From Hemicordylus capensis (Eukaryota > Chordata > Lepidosauria > Squamata > Cordylidae): a stretch of DNA of 64,000 nt. The notes beneath the pieces are model-generated. The model ran no database searches. It saw only the letters and a program-made list of their open reading frames with translations, and was not told the DNA's origin. The translations under genes were made by a program, and so were the position numbers. The stretch is taken from NCBI RefSeq assembly GCF_027244095.1, contig NC_069670.1:20201820-20265819 (forward strand), given 5' to 3'. Positions within the stretch are counted from its first letter, which is position 1; every line of letters begins with the position of its first letter. Shown here in pieces: positions 53,902 to 64,000 of this stretch.

Positions 53902-54970
53902 GTAGCAATGCTGGTTGTTGTAGATCTCTACAGGGCCACATTAGTTCTTGGTGCTTCTTTGCCAGTGTTACTAAGCATGGCAGTCCTTGCTGATTCCTTT
54001 AGCATGAGGCAGGTTGATTGCTGGACATGCAAATAGGTCTGAGGTGTGGGTGGAGAGCACAGTCATGGCTTCTGATGTCACAAAGGCACTGACTGCTTCC
54101 TGAAGCTGCCAAAAAGCTGCCAAAAGCTGTGCGGTTCCTGGGGGAAGAGATGGAGGGTTCCCTCTAGTTCCCCCCATTGTAGTCTGTGACCTTCCTCTTC
54201 CTCCCCTCCTCAGCTTTCAGATGATCCCTCTTCTATTCTGGTCAAGTGGAGGGAGAGGACAGTTTAAAGAAGAGAGGAGGACAGAAAGTCATATTCACAG
54301 AAGTTTGGGACATATGTAAACCTGGGCTGTACCAGGGGCGTAACTACCATTAGGCAAGGGGAGGCAGTCGTCTTGGGGCCCCACTGCCTCGAGGGGCCCC
54401 CCAGAGGCACATCACATGACTCCCCACCCGCCCATGTTGCACCCCCTATGAATTATGTTGAGTCTCTTGGAGATCGACAGGAGCAGAGAGTAAAAAAACT
54501 AGATTCAATGTGAACTGGATATTCACCGTATTCATAATGGGGATGTGAGTGTGAGTGCACTATATATTGTGAAGTGTGCTTGTCTCTGGGCCCCCTCCAA
54601 CCTTGCTACGCCCCTGGGCTGTACATTCATATTCAAGGGAACATCTTCTTCCCCCATCCCATCAAGATGCTGCCAAGCAGTTGAGAACAGTGTCCTCATA
54701 ATAATCCTATTATTAAAGGTTTTTACCCTATATTTGCATAGCTGGCCTTGGCCAGTTACTTCACCTGTGCACCCAGTACCTGGTTTGCCTCCTTTGGTGA
54801 CAGAGAAGTGTCAGATGGTAGCAATGCTGGTTGTTATAGATCTCTGCAGGTCCACGTGAGTTCTTGATGCTTCTTTTCCAGGGCTATTCAATATGGCAGT
54901 CTTTGTTGATTCCATTTGCATGAGGTACGTTGATTGCTAGACATGCAAATAGGTCTGAGGTGTGGGTGGA
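53902..54970. repeat. Two ~153-bp direct repeats, 0.9 kb apart
   Basis: 53902-54055 and 54818-54970 share GTAGCAATGCTGGTTGTT, TAGATCTCT, CATGCAAATAGGTCTGAGG and TGTGGGTGGA with scattered differences. A further shared phrase (CAGTACCTGGTT, CTCCTTTGGTGA) lies before copy 2 at 54773 and after it at 55011, so the duplication is at least partly tandem. A hAT element (54333-54616) sits between the copies. Confidence 0.75.
54333..54616. mobile_element. 284-bp hAT element, family B, short copy with perfect 8-bp target duplication
   Basis: Termini CAGGGGCGTAACTACC and TTGCTACGCCCCTG; target duplication GGCTGTAC at 54325-54332 and 54617-54624. The left 85 bases match 31512 onward and the right end matches 27430-27458, so it is an internally deleted family B copy and fixes that family as hAT. 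Confidence 0.92.
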
Positions 54971-55631
54971 AGACCCTTAGTTTGCAAAGCTGGGCTTCAC
55001 CGGTGCACCAGTACCTGGTTCATCTCCTTTGGTGATGATGGAGAAATTATGCAAGATGATGTGCTGCAGGATGTGCATTTCGCTGGGCACTTCTTTGAAT
55101 GGCATCTTGGTAGGATAGAGCAATCCGAAAGCATTCTTCTCAGCACCATCTACGAAGGAATCTCTGCCATTCTGCTGTCGGAGCTGGTGAGGTTGGGACC
55201 CCCACTTTTATATTCTGAACCACATTCTTCCAAAATGTGCCACCTGTAACATCCACGGTGTGCTTCGAGGGTCTTTTGGCCTGGGGCCCAGTTGGAGAGG
55301 CCTTGTAGAGTTGGACAACAAGGTCACATCCAAAAACGAACATTTGAGCACCTCTCCGCAGGAAAGTCAGAGGTCCGTGAGGATTTTACCCCGGCCCTGT
55401 GGCAACTGGATCAAGGTGGCTTACTACTCCTTGCACCAGTGGGGTCGTTCTCAGGCAGAAGGAACCATCGTTGCACTGCAGCGCCCCCGCAGATGATGGC
55501 AAGAGAGGGTACTGCAGTTAATTGGTCCAGTCAGACCATGTGATCTAGGGATCCCATGGGTCCTGGCTGGCCCTGAATAACTGTTGCTGGACTGGGCTCC
55601 TCATTCTGGGTAGCTTGTCTCTGCAAAAAAA
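54971..55631. other. Intergenic, no feature recognised
   Basis: No exon or named repeat. Confidence 0.45.
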
Positions 55632-56738
55632 ATAGGAACATAGGAAGCTGCCATATACTGAGTCAGAACATACAGGTGAAACTCGGAAAATTAGAATATC
55701 GTGCAAAAGTCCATTAATTTCAGTAATGCAAATTAAAAGGTGGAACTGATATATGAGACAGACGTATTACATGCAAAGCGAGATAAGTCAAGCCTTCATT
55801 TGTTATAATTGTGATGATCATGGCGTACAGCTCATGAAAACCCCAAATCCACAATCCCAGAAAATTAGAATATTACATGGAACCAAGAAGACAAGGATTG
55901 TAGAATAGAACAATATCGGACCTCTGAAAAGTATACAGTGTACTGTGCTTGATTGGCCAGCAAACTCGCCTGACCTGACCCCATAGACAATCTATGGGGC
56001 ATTGCCAAGAGAAGGATGAGAGACATGAGACCAAACAATGCAGAAGAGCTGAAGGCTGCTAATGAAGCATCCTGGTCTTCCATAATACCTCATCAGTGCC
56101 ACAGGCTGATAGCATCCATGCCACGCCGCATTGAGGCAGTAATTGCTGCAAAAGGGGCCCAAACCAAGTACTGAATACATATGCATGCTTATACTTTTCA
56201 GAGGTCTGATATTGTTCTTTTCTACAATCCTTGTCTTCTTGGTTCCATGTACTATTCTAATTTTCTAGGATTGTGGATTTGGGGTTTTCATGAGCTGTAC
56301 GCCATGATCATCACAATTATAACAAATTAAGGCTTGACTTATCTCGCTTTGCATGTAATGCGTCTGTCTCATATATCAGTTTCACCTTTTAATTCGCATT
56401 ACTGATATTAATGGACTTTTGCACGATATTCTAATTTTCCGAGTTTCACCTGTAGGTCCATCTAGCTCAGTATTGTCTTCACAGACTGGCTTCTCCAAGC
56501 CAGTCTGGCTTCTCCAAGGTTGCAGGCAGGAATCTCTCTCAGCCCTGTCTTGGAGATGCTGCCAGGGAGGGAACTTGGGACCTTCTGCTCTTCCCAGAGC
56601 CGCTCCATCCCCTGAGGGGAATATCTTCCAGTGCTCACACTTCTAGTCTCCCATTCATATGCAGCCAGGGTGGACCCTGCTTAGCTAAGGGGACAAGTCA
56701 TGCTTGCTACCACAAGACCAGTTCTCCTCCCATGACAG
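55632..56738 (-). mobile_element. 5S-headed SINE, antisense, split by a Tc1 element
   Basis: GGAACATAGGAAGCTGCCAT to GAGTCAGAACA, then after the insertion GGTCCATCTAGCTCAGTATT on to CAGGGTGGACCCTGCTTAGC (5S head) and CCACAAGACCAG. The phrase CTTCTCCAAGCCAGTCTGG at 56489 is a small internal duplication. Confidence 0.88.
55673..56452 (+). mobile_element. 780-bp Tc1/mariner derivative with ~260-bp inverted repeats
   Basis: Flanked by TA (55671-55672, 56453-56454). The inverted arms at 55673-55934 and 56189-56452 begin CAGGTGAAACTCGGAAAATT. The core, 55950-56175 plus strand, encodes the end of a Tc1 transposase: PIDNLWGIAKRRMRDMR, then MPRRIEAVIAAKGAQTKY and a stop. Only the last third of the DDE domain remains, so the copy is non-autonomous. 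A frame shift lies just before the PIDNLWG motif. Confidence 0.93.
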
Positions 56739-56859
56739 TGCCAAGAAGCTGCTTAAAGCTCCCTTACTTGATTTCCCCCCCATACTCCAGGCTGTTTCCT
56801 TGGAGGACCCAACAATTGAGCTGCCCTTGACTGCTTATCCGCCTCTGCCCTGCCTCAGA

Positions 56860-57030
56860 TGTTCTTAACTGATGGGCTAGCTCCATGTTCAGAAGCACCA
56901 TGCCTCCGAATATCAGCTGCAGGGGAGCTGTGGCGGGAGAGAGGGCATGCCTTCATCTCCTGGTTGAGTGGCTTCATCTGGTGGGCCACTGGGGGAAACA
57001 GGGCGCTGGACAATCTCGGCCTTGATCTTC
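56860..57030 (+). mobile_element. CR1 3' fragment, sense
   Basis: GGCTAGCTCCATGTTCAGAA, CAGCTGCAGGGGAGCTGTGG, GAGAGAGGGCATGCCTTC and TGGTGGGCCACTGGGGGAAA are sense CR1 3' phrases. Confidence 0.7.
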
Positions 57031-58294
57031 ATTCCGCAAAGATCTTCTCATGGTCCTTGGCTTATTGCCCTGGGCCTCTACTTCTGCCTAACTGGACCAC
57101 ATTATCCGCCTCTGGTCCCTCAGGTCTCTGTCTGCCCACAACCTGACCCATGCCCAGCTGCTTCTCTCTGAACCTACCTGAGTTCTGAGCAAGAGTCATG
57201 ATTGAGCATCAGAAGGGGATCAGGAGGGATTTGCCAGATAACCGGCAAACCAGGGCTAAGCAATCTCGTGAATGTCTGGTTCTTGACACGGGGCTCTGTT
57301 AGCAGAGGGACGTTCCTGTGAAAATCCCATCTCTGAATCCCCTGAGATAGAGGTCTCTTTCCTGGGCTGGCCTTTCCGTTTGCTTTCTGAATAGCTGGAG
57401 GGATTTCAGCTTCTGCCTTCCAGGTCCCTTATACCCTGCGGTTTGAAGAGCAAAGGAGACAACAAGGTTGCTTTCTGTCGGCCAGTATTTTCCTTCCTTT
57501 GGGAGCGGCACTAACAGTCCGGCCTTTATGCGCAGAGGTGCTTAAGAGCACATTAACGTCGTGGCCAAAATATACAGCACCCGGATCAGGACTAGATGTG
57601 GGAGGAAAAAAGAAAATATCAGAGCTTGTAGCTGTAAAAGGTGGAGGAGCTTCAACTCTGCTTATTTCTCAATCCCTGGATTTCAGAAGGAGGGACAGAA
57701 GACCTCTCCGTGAAGGTCATTTTGGGGACAGAGCCGTCTGAAGTGACTTGGAAAAGGAGAACTGCTGAGGCCCAACCAAGCCTGGGAATGCCATGTCAGC
57801 TCAAAGCTCAGATGGGTGAAGATCCGGTTGTGGGTACTCAGTGAGGACTCCAGGCACTCCACACACGTACGCTGACTTGCTCTCTTTTTTATTACTCGTG
57901 CTGACTTGAATTTGACAAGGGTGCTTTCCACGTTAGACCCTGCAACTGGGTCACGACATATCTCTGAAGTGTGCTTCCACACTTCCTGTGTGGTGACACC
58001 GCCGTCCCTACGCTGACATCAGGGTACCGTTCACATTTCCAGTGCCTTGTTTTGAATTCAGTCGCTGCAATATAGTGCGGCTATAGCAATATGTGACGAT
58101 ATAGCATAAAGAAGTTGCTGTTTTGGGGGGGTTGTTAGTTTCCGTGAGGCTGCTCCCCCTGCTGTTTACATTTTGAAGGCGATTTGCCTGAACGGAAGCA
58201 TTTTGCTGCTGTTGAGCAGCTAATCTGGAAAGCGCCAAGGAGGTGGAGTGGAGGATGGGCCATACAGGGCAAAGGGAAAGGTGGTGATTTGTGT
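57031..58294. other. Intergenic, no feature recognised
   Basis: No exon or named repeat. Confidence 0.45.
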
Positions 58295-58968
58295 GTTTTT
58301 TGCTGGATCAGACCTGCATCAGTCCGTCCTGCATCCTGCTTTCCCACAGTAGCCAATTTACATGGCTCTAGGAAGTTCACAAGCAGGCAACAACCTGCTC
58401 CAGCAGCTGTTTTTTGTTTTTTGTTTTTGAGGTATACTGCCTAGAGGTTCCCTTTAGCTCCTGTGGCCAAGAGTCGCTGATAAATGTCTGCTCTTCCACA
58501 AATGTGCCTAACCCCCTTTAAAGCCATCTGAAGCCCCTGCAGCTTGTGGCAGCAAATTTCATACATGAATTCTGCGAAGTGCTAAGAATTCTGCAGATCA
58601 GTTCTGCACTGTGTAAAGAAGAACTTCTTGTGTGAGTCCTGAAGCGACCACCAATCCATTTCGTGCTAACCTGCTTCTCAGACTGCTAATCCCCTCCCTG
58701 GCTTCCGGCTTCCTCGTCACGCTACAGTGTGGCCAAGAGAACATCAGAACAGCCCTGCGGGATCAGGCCCAAGGAGGCCTATCCAGTCCAGCGTCCTGTT
58801 TCCCACAGGGGCCCACCAGATGCCTCTGGGGAGCCCACAGGCCAGAGGGGAGGGCAGGCCCTCTCTCCTGCGGTTGCTCCCCTGCAACTGGGATTGAGAG
58901 GCATCTTGCCTCTGAGGCTGGAGGTGGCCATAGCCACCAGACTAGTAGCCATTGAGACTCAAAGAGTC
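58295..58968 (-). mobile_element. Two CR1 3' fragments, antisense, in tandem
   Basis: 58295-58660 (GCATCCTGCTTTCCCACAGT, TTTAAAGCCATCTGAAG, GTAAAGAAGAACTTCTTGTG) is old. 58735-58968 (AGAACATCAGAACAGCCCTG, CAGCGTCCTGTTTCCCACAG, ACCAGACTAGTAGCCATTGA) is better preserved. A long plus-strand frame across them is incidental. Confidence 0.78.
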
Positions 58969-60484
58969 AAAGAGACTCCGAAACTCAAAGGAATGATTTT
59001 TAAACTCGCCCAGGTTAAGCAGGGCATGAAGAAAACGAACAAACCAGGCAGGTCGACAGAAATCCAGGGAGACCCCAACCCTTGTCCTGCCAGACACCAG
59101 TTGTGTCCAAAGACCCCGAAGGGAGTGGTGGCAAATGGGACCTGTGGCATCGTGCTATGCGCCGCGCCTGCATTGCCTCGGGCGCTCATAAAACCCTTGG
59201 CGGGGCTCATTTGGGGCCTCGTCAGAATCGCTTTCATCAGTGGTGAGGCCGGCAGAGTTGGAATCCGTAAACAGAGGTCAGCGATTGAACCTCTTAGCAA
59301 AAGACTAATTAAAGGCTATGGAGAATGCTGGGCCAGGGCCGGGGGGGGGGAGAGGGGGCGGGTAGGCGCTTGCTTCCAGCCCGTGGGAGAGGTTCTCGGT
59401 GGCTTTTTCAGCCAGGCAGACATAACAAGTGTTCCCGAAGTCTGGCTGGCCGCATTTGGCAGCCTCTCCCTGATTTGTGGGTTTTAGCCGGGATTAGCCG
59501 CCTGGCCCCCTCCGCAGGCCGAGGGACATGCCAGGAAGGGACTCGGTGAACCTCCCTTGGTGTCCGTAGCGGGAACTGGCAACAAAGCCATCTTTGGGCT
59601 GCGCTCGGCTCCTTGTGATGCCTTCATGTCACCCTCTGGCTTTGTTCTAGCCAAGTCTCCTGCTCCTGTTCCTAGCCCATTATTCCTCCCAGGGTTTAAT
59701 GTTTGGAGCTGGATCTAAACCTGTTTTCAAATGAGGATAAATAAGGTTGCACACTTTGTAACCAAGCACAAAGGAGCCCTGGTGGGAGATTTGCTCCCAC
59801 AGCATGTGAATTTAATCGGGGTGGTGGTGGTGGTGGTCAAGGGTGGGCACTCTGTGTGGGCTCAGGAACACAACTTTTTTCTGGCATTATTACTATGGAT
59901 ATGCCCAGGCCAGGGCATTGCTCTGAAAATGAGTTTTGGGGCTACTTGCTAATGAGCTTTGCCTCAAATTAAAACCTGGCTCTCCCTCCCTAGGTCTTAA
60001 AGTTCAGAGATGCCATAAAATAATAAGAATGCCTTCCTGCCTTCCTTCCTCTTTCTTAATCAGTTTGGTGACAGGTTGCAGAGGTGTTGCTAGGTGCTTA
60101 AAGATCCAGGACCTGGGGTCATAGCCCCACTTTGGATCATGAAACTCAATCATGTACCCTGGATAATTACTTTTTTAAAAGTGTCTAATATTATAATACA
60201 GCATCGATGAAAGTGGAAACAGCAGAGACCTGGGTGAGGCGAGGAGGTCTCTACTGCTGCACTGCCTTTCAGGAAGAGGTCACGGAGGAACCAGGTGGCT
60301 ATTGAGATCGGGGCTCTGAGCAATTCATTGGAGGCCCGTCTTACCCCATAGGGCCACCCTCTCATGGCACCCTTGACCAGATGCAAACAGAGCTGGGCTG
60401 CTATACCTATAATCACTACACAGAGCTGTGAATTTTAGCAGATGCTGCTTTTCTCTTCCATGTGTGACAAATTCCAGCCGCTCA
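58969..60484. other. Intergenic, no gene recognised
   Basis: 59290-59330 and 59400-59480 look unique and may be conserved; a G run lies at 59341-59350 and (GGT)n at 59819-59836. Confidence 0.45.
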
Positions 60485-60930
60485 GAAGAGGTATTCCCAC
60501 TTCTCTCTCACCCAACCACTGAAAGCACAGGAGTGCCATCCTTTTTGGCATCTGGACACCTTGGCAATTGATGCCCTCAAAGTGTATGTATGATCAAACC
60601 TTTAAATCATGAGAGAGAGAGATGGTCTTGTGGCTGCAAGCATGAGTTGTCCCCTTTGCTAAGCGGTATCTTCCCTGGTTTGCAATTGAAGGGGAGACCA
60701 CATATGTGAGCATTGCAAGATATTCCCCTCAGGGGATGGAGCTGCCCTGGGAAGAGCACCTGCATGTTTGAATGAAATAATTCCTAGGTGAGAGAGAAGA
60801 GGGAATGTCTCTTCTACAATTGTGCCAGCCAGCCCGTGGTTCTGCATCATGATGCATCCATAGGTCATGGCTTGTGCCATCTTAGAAGAGGCTTTCCTGT
60901 TGGGTGAGAGAGAAGAGGCACTTCTAAGAT
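60485..60930 (+). mobile_element. 5S SINE head (sense) within AAGAGG-type foldback repeats
   Basis: 60600-60770 is the head half of the 5S-type SINE (GATGGTCTTGTGGCTGCAAG, CCCTTTGCTAAGCGGTATC, AGGGGAGACC). It is bounded by CACTTCTCTCTCACCCAACC at 60500 and GGTGAGAGAGAAGAGGGAAT at 60786, inverted with respect to each other, and by a further GGTGAGAGAGAAGAGG at 60905. Confidence 0.55.
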
Positions 60931-61953
60931 GGCCCTTGCCACCAGTAGCATTGCCACCTGTACTTCAATAAAATTATTGTTTTTAATATTGAAATGTGTT
61001 GATCAGGACACCTATTTTAGTAGAGATGGCCCCCACCCCAGGGAGCTTATTTGATTTATGGATAAAATGTCCCAGTCATACAGGAAACCTACTATGAAAC
61101 AATTAGAGTCTCTTTCCCTTACTTGCATATTAATCATGATTTGGGGGCCTGTGTTTGTGATAGGACAAAGTTTTAAAACAGTGTTCCCTACAATGAGATT
61201 AATGGATTCTCTCGTTATTTCGGTCTATATTACAGAGCCTTCCAACTGCGCTGAAATTACCATTCCTTTCCTTTTGCGAATGAATTGGAATTTGTTGAGG
61301 GGGTGGGGTGCGTGTGTGTATTACCGAGCTTTATAGCTGCATTGAGATCATGAGACGTTATTTTTATTTTCTTTTTCTTTTGTGAAACCTTCACACATGA
61401 CTGTCACAATTCCGCTGGAATGTTGCCAAAAGTCCTGAGCCTGGACATATTCCGGAAATGTTGCAAAACCTTCACTCTGGGACAGACTTTTAGCGGCCGA
61501 AAAGCGCGGTTCTGCACATTTCCAGTTGGTACTTTACTTGATGAGTCACATTCTGGTATGACAAAAAGCAAATTGATGCGCTGTCTAAGATGCAAACAAA
61601 GCCCCGAGTTCCTTGTTATTAATTATGATAATTATAATTATAATTTATGCAAAGGCTGAGTCTCAGAACCTGCTCTTAGGCTGAAACGCTATGAAAGTCC
61701 TTCAGTTGTCAACTGGGGAATTTCCCCTCATGTTATTGAATGAACACTACTGTTCCTTACAAGCTAGGCCGCCGCCTTGTTTTCAATGATTTATTCGTTT
61801 TGTTTGATTTAATGAAGAGGAGAAAAAAGGTGGAAGAAGAGAAAGAAATTTTGACCAAAACTGGAATGAATTTTTGCTATACTGGAACAGGCATACACAT
61901 CAAAAAATTTATTGGGTTTTTTTCCAGCAGCATTTCCAGAGGAATTGAAGGGA

Positions 61954-61990
<37 letters not shown>
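60931..61990. other. Unique-looking AT-rich stretch ending in (GT)n
   Basis: 61400-61640 contains TTCCGGAA (61449) and TGAGTCA (61541), sites of the ETS/STAT and AP-1 type, and no repeats I recognise. A (GT)n run lies at 61957-61989. It may be a regulatory region of either neighbour. Confidence 0.4.
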
Positions 61991-61991
<1 letters not shown>

Positions 61992-62205
61992 TGGGTATTA
62001 TGTATATAGGGGGAGATCAGCTTGTCCTATTCAGTCCCAGCACACATTCAACAACCGTGGTTGTTGCTGCTGTCCACTTTAGGTTTCTTTTTAGCTTGTG
62101 AGCCCTTTGGGGACAGGGGGATGTTTGTTTATCTTTATTTGTTTATCTGTGTGAACTGCTTTGAGAACCTGTTTGAAGCCGTATCTAAATACTCGTAGCT
62201 GTAGC
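61991..62205 (+). mobile_element. L2-tailed SINE-like repeat, sense
   Basis: GGGGGAGATCAGCTTGTCCT, AGCTTGTGAGCCCTTTGGGG and TGTGAACTGCTTTGAGAACC place it in the family. Confidence 0.72.
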
Positions 62206-62849
62206 ATTCGTTTGCTTCACTGAATTAATTGCATACTTTCTGGCTGGTGAATTGTTCAGTTCTTCCTGTTTTTCATTCTATTTGCAGCATAGTCTGCGTA
62301 TCTTTATATCTACAAACTCTTAAGAAGCGATGGGCTGGATCCACAGAATGACGAGCAGAAGGGAAGCAACGGCTATTCCACACAGCCGGGCGCAAGGCCT
62401 TGCACAAGAGCTCGTGCCATGCTACAACAGGGAGGTTCTGCTTGTGCAAAAACCCAAACACGTTTTTCCTGGTGTTGCCACTGATTGGTTAAAGCCATCT
62501 TCTCTCCCTCCGTCTTTTAAGAGAATGCTTTTTAAAGTCAAGCATTAAGGAGAGATGTGAGTATCTGCTTGGTTCCTATGGTGGTGGTGGTGGTTGTTTT
62601 AAATGGGAACAGGGAAAACAACTTTTTCTGTCCTTTCCCCCCCTCGTTTGGTCCCAGTGAGTAACTTTCAGCTCGCCCAAGCGAATTAAGTCTACATCAC
62701 GAAGCCTCTTTCAGAACTGTGACTGTCGGCTTCTTCAGCTGATTTCCTGGAGATACAAAAGAAGCAAGAATCGATGCTTCTTTGCATTGCGGGTCAAAGG
62801 TCACGGGGAGCCCAAAACTGCGCCTGGGGCTGCCTGGCTTTTCCTAACT
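62206..62849. other. Flank upstream of the CpG island, no repeat recognised
   Basis: Unique-looking; a (GGT)n run is present at 62579-62594. No coding exon supported. Confidence 0.45.
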
Positions 62850-63760
62850 TTCTGATCCACGTGCGGGGATGGGGGGGGCGGCAAAGAAGGGGGCCCCACA
62901 CGCACCCCCAGGCAAGAGGGTGACCCGTCGCTGGTGGGACTGTCAGGAAGAGCAAAGTGGGGAGGAGCTGAGGAGGGCAGAGCGCCGGAGAGACGGTGGA
63001 TCGATGGATCGGGAACGAGGAGGAGGCGGCGGCGGCGGCGGCTGAGGCTGGAGTGGCGGCGGGGTGGGGGGCGCGGAGCCAATCGGAGGCGGCTGCCTAG
63101 GAGGGAGCCAAGGCGCTGACCACCAGGAGGCAAGGAGGGCGGGGGGGGGGGGAGCGAGAGAGAGAGAGTCTGCAGTCGCAGCAGGCATCAGCCCGGCCCC
63201 GCTTGAGCCCGCTCCGCGCTCCGCTCCGCTCCGCCAAACTTTTGCAGCCGCCGCCGCCGCCGGAGCCAAGCAGAAGCGCCTCTCCTCCGCCGCAGAGCAG
63301 CTGGGCGGCCAGGGCTGGAGGGGGCCGAGGTGCTGGGGGGCCCCCGATCGCGGCGATCTGCGCCCCACTAGCGACAGCCGGCCACGCTGCTCCGGGAGGA
63401 GCAGGAGGCGGCGGCGGCGGCGGCGTCGTCTGCGGGACTAGCAGCCTCCTCTCTGGGAAACGTGCTGCGGGGAGAGCGAGAGCGCCAGACGCCCAGGAGG
63501 CAGCAGCGCCAGGTGGGGGCTTCTGCCGCCGGCGGAGAGCTCGCCCGCCGGCCCGCCCGGACTTTCTGCTAGCCCCGTGAGTCTCTCCGGCTCCAGCCTT
63601 CCAGACGCACCTTCACCCTCCACTTCGCCCGCGTGGCCCGCCCGCCTCTCTCTGCTGTCCATCCAGCGGCACATGAGGCAGGCGCCCCAGCAGCTCCTCT
63701 CCATCTCTTCCCAGTTTCTTCCTCGCCCTGCCTCTGTCTAGATCTACCTCCCGAACATCG
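62850..63760 (+). promoter_or_regulatory. CpG-island promoter and likely non-coding first exon of the next gene
   Basis: CpG density is high over about 900 bases, with (CGG)n at 63025-63042 and 63409-63430, several GGCGG Sp1-type boxes, and a CCAAT box at 63079-63083 (GAGCCAATCGGAGG). A donor-like CCCCGTGAGT sits at 63577. No ATG opens a recognisable protein, so the exon would be 5' UTR. Plus orientation is inferred from the CCAAT box and the donor. In human, ADAMTSL4 is the next gene in the same direction, then MCL1 in the opposite one; either could own this island. Confidence 0.6.
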
Positions 63761-64000
63761 CCCCTTGGGCTGGCTCTCTGCCCCTTCCTCCTTTCCTGCC
63801 AGGATCTGTTGATCCCTCCATTCCCCGCGCAACCCCCTCGTCCTCCCATCTATCCCTCCCTGCGGCGCTCTCTTCTCCTTCCTTCCTTCCCGGTCTGTTC
63901 CCTCCATCTATCCCAGCAGCGCTCTCTCTTTTTCTCCATTCCTCCTTCCCTCCCTGCTTCCTTGCATCCATCCATCCATCTATCTATCTATCTATCTCGA
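63761..64000. other. Pyrimidine-rich end of window with (ATCT)n
   Basis: C/T-rich sequence with TCCATCCATC and (ATCT)n at 63978-63997. It would be the start of intron 1 of the next gene. Confidence 0.55.

Noticed and set aside
58729-59487. 252-codon open frame on the plus strand
   Set aside because: Its first third is antisense CR1; the rest has no recognised domain.
63064-63580. 125-codon frames in the CpG island as the N-terminus of a protein
   Set aside because: Ala/Arg/Gly/Pro runs from CGG repeats; three frames are open at once, which reflects base composition.

Overview
This is vertebrate nuclear DNA, most likely from a squamate reptile (lizard or snake). The gene is spliced with GT-AG introns. 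The interspersed repeats are the mix typical of squamates: SINEs with a 5S rRNA-like head, at least three tRNA-headed SINE families, CR1 and L2-like LINE fragments, small hAT elements with 8-bp target duplications, and a Tc1 relic. I cannot name the species.

One protein-coding gene can be read completely: ECM1 (extracellular matrix protein 1), plus strand, seven coding exons between 3035 and 16681, with all splice sites and phases consistent and a 457-residue product. A TATA box and an AP-1-like site lie just upstream. A poly(A) signal at 17604 gives a 3' UTR of about 0.95 kb that contains repeat sequence.

From about 17.6 to 62.8 kb I find no convincing gene. This 45-kb intergenic region is a dense mosaic of nested transposable elements. 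The clearest are a 376-bp hAT element (21.5 kb) with a perfect 8-bp target duplication, a second related family in three copies (26.3, 31.5 and 54.3 kb), a 1.1-kb insertion with inverted arms inside a SINE (25.1-26.2 kb), a Tc1 derivative with 260-bp inverted repeats inside another SINE (55.7-56.5 kb), a CR1 interrupted by two SINEs (49.7-50.7 kb), a LINE with a 5' inversion (18.1-18.8 kb) and a local duplication carrying octamer motifs (53.9-55.0 kb).

At 62.85-63.76 kb there is a strong CpG island with CGG runs, a CCAAT box and a possible splice donor. It looks like the promoter and non-coding first exon of the next gene. In human, ADAMTSL4 and then MCL1 follow ECM1, so ADAMTSL4 is the first candidate, but no coding sequence inside the window tests this.

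The observation I rate highest is the structure of the dominant SINE: it appears to be a 5S rRNA-like head fused to the anticodon-to-tail part of a tRNA-Ala-derived SINE that also occurs by itself in the window. Coordinates of repeat copies were read by eye and may be off by some tens of bases, except where a target duplication fixes the ends.
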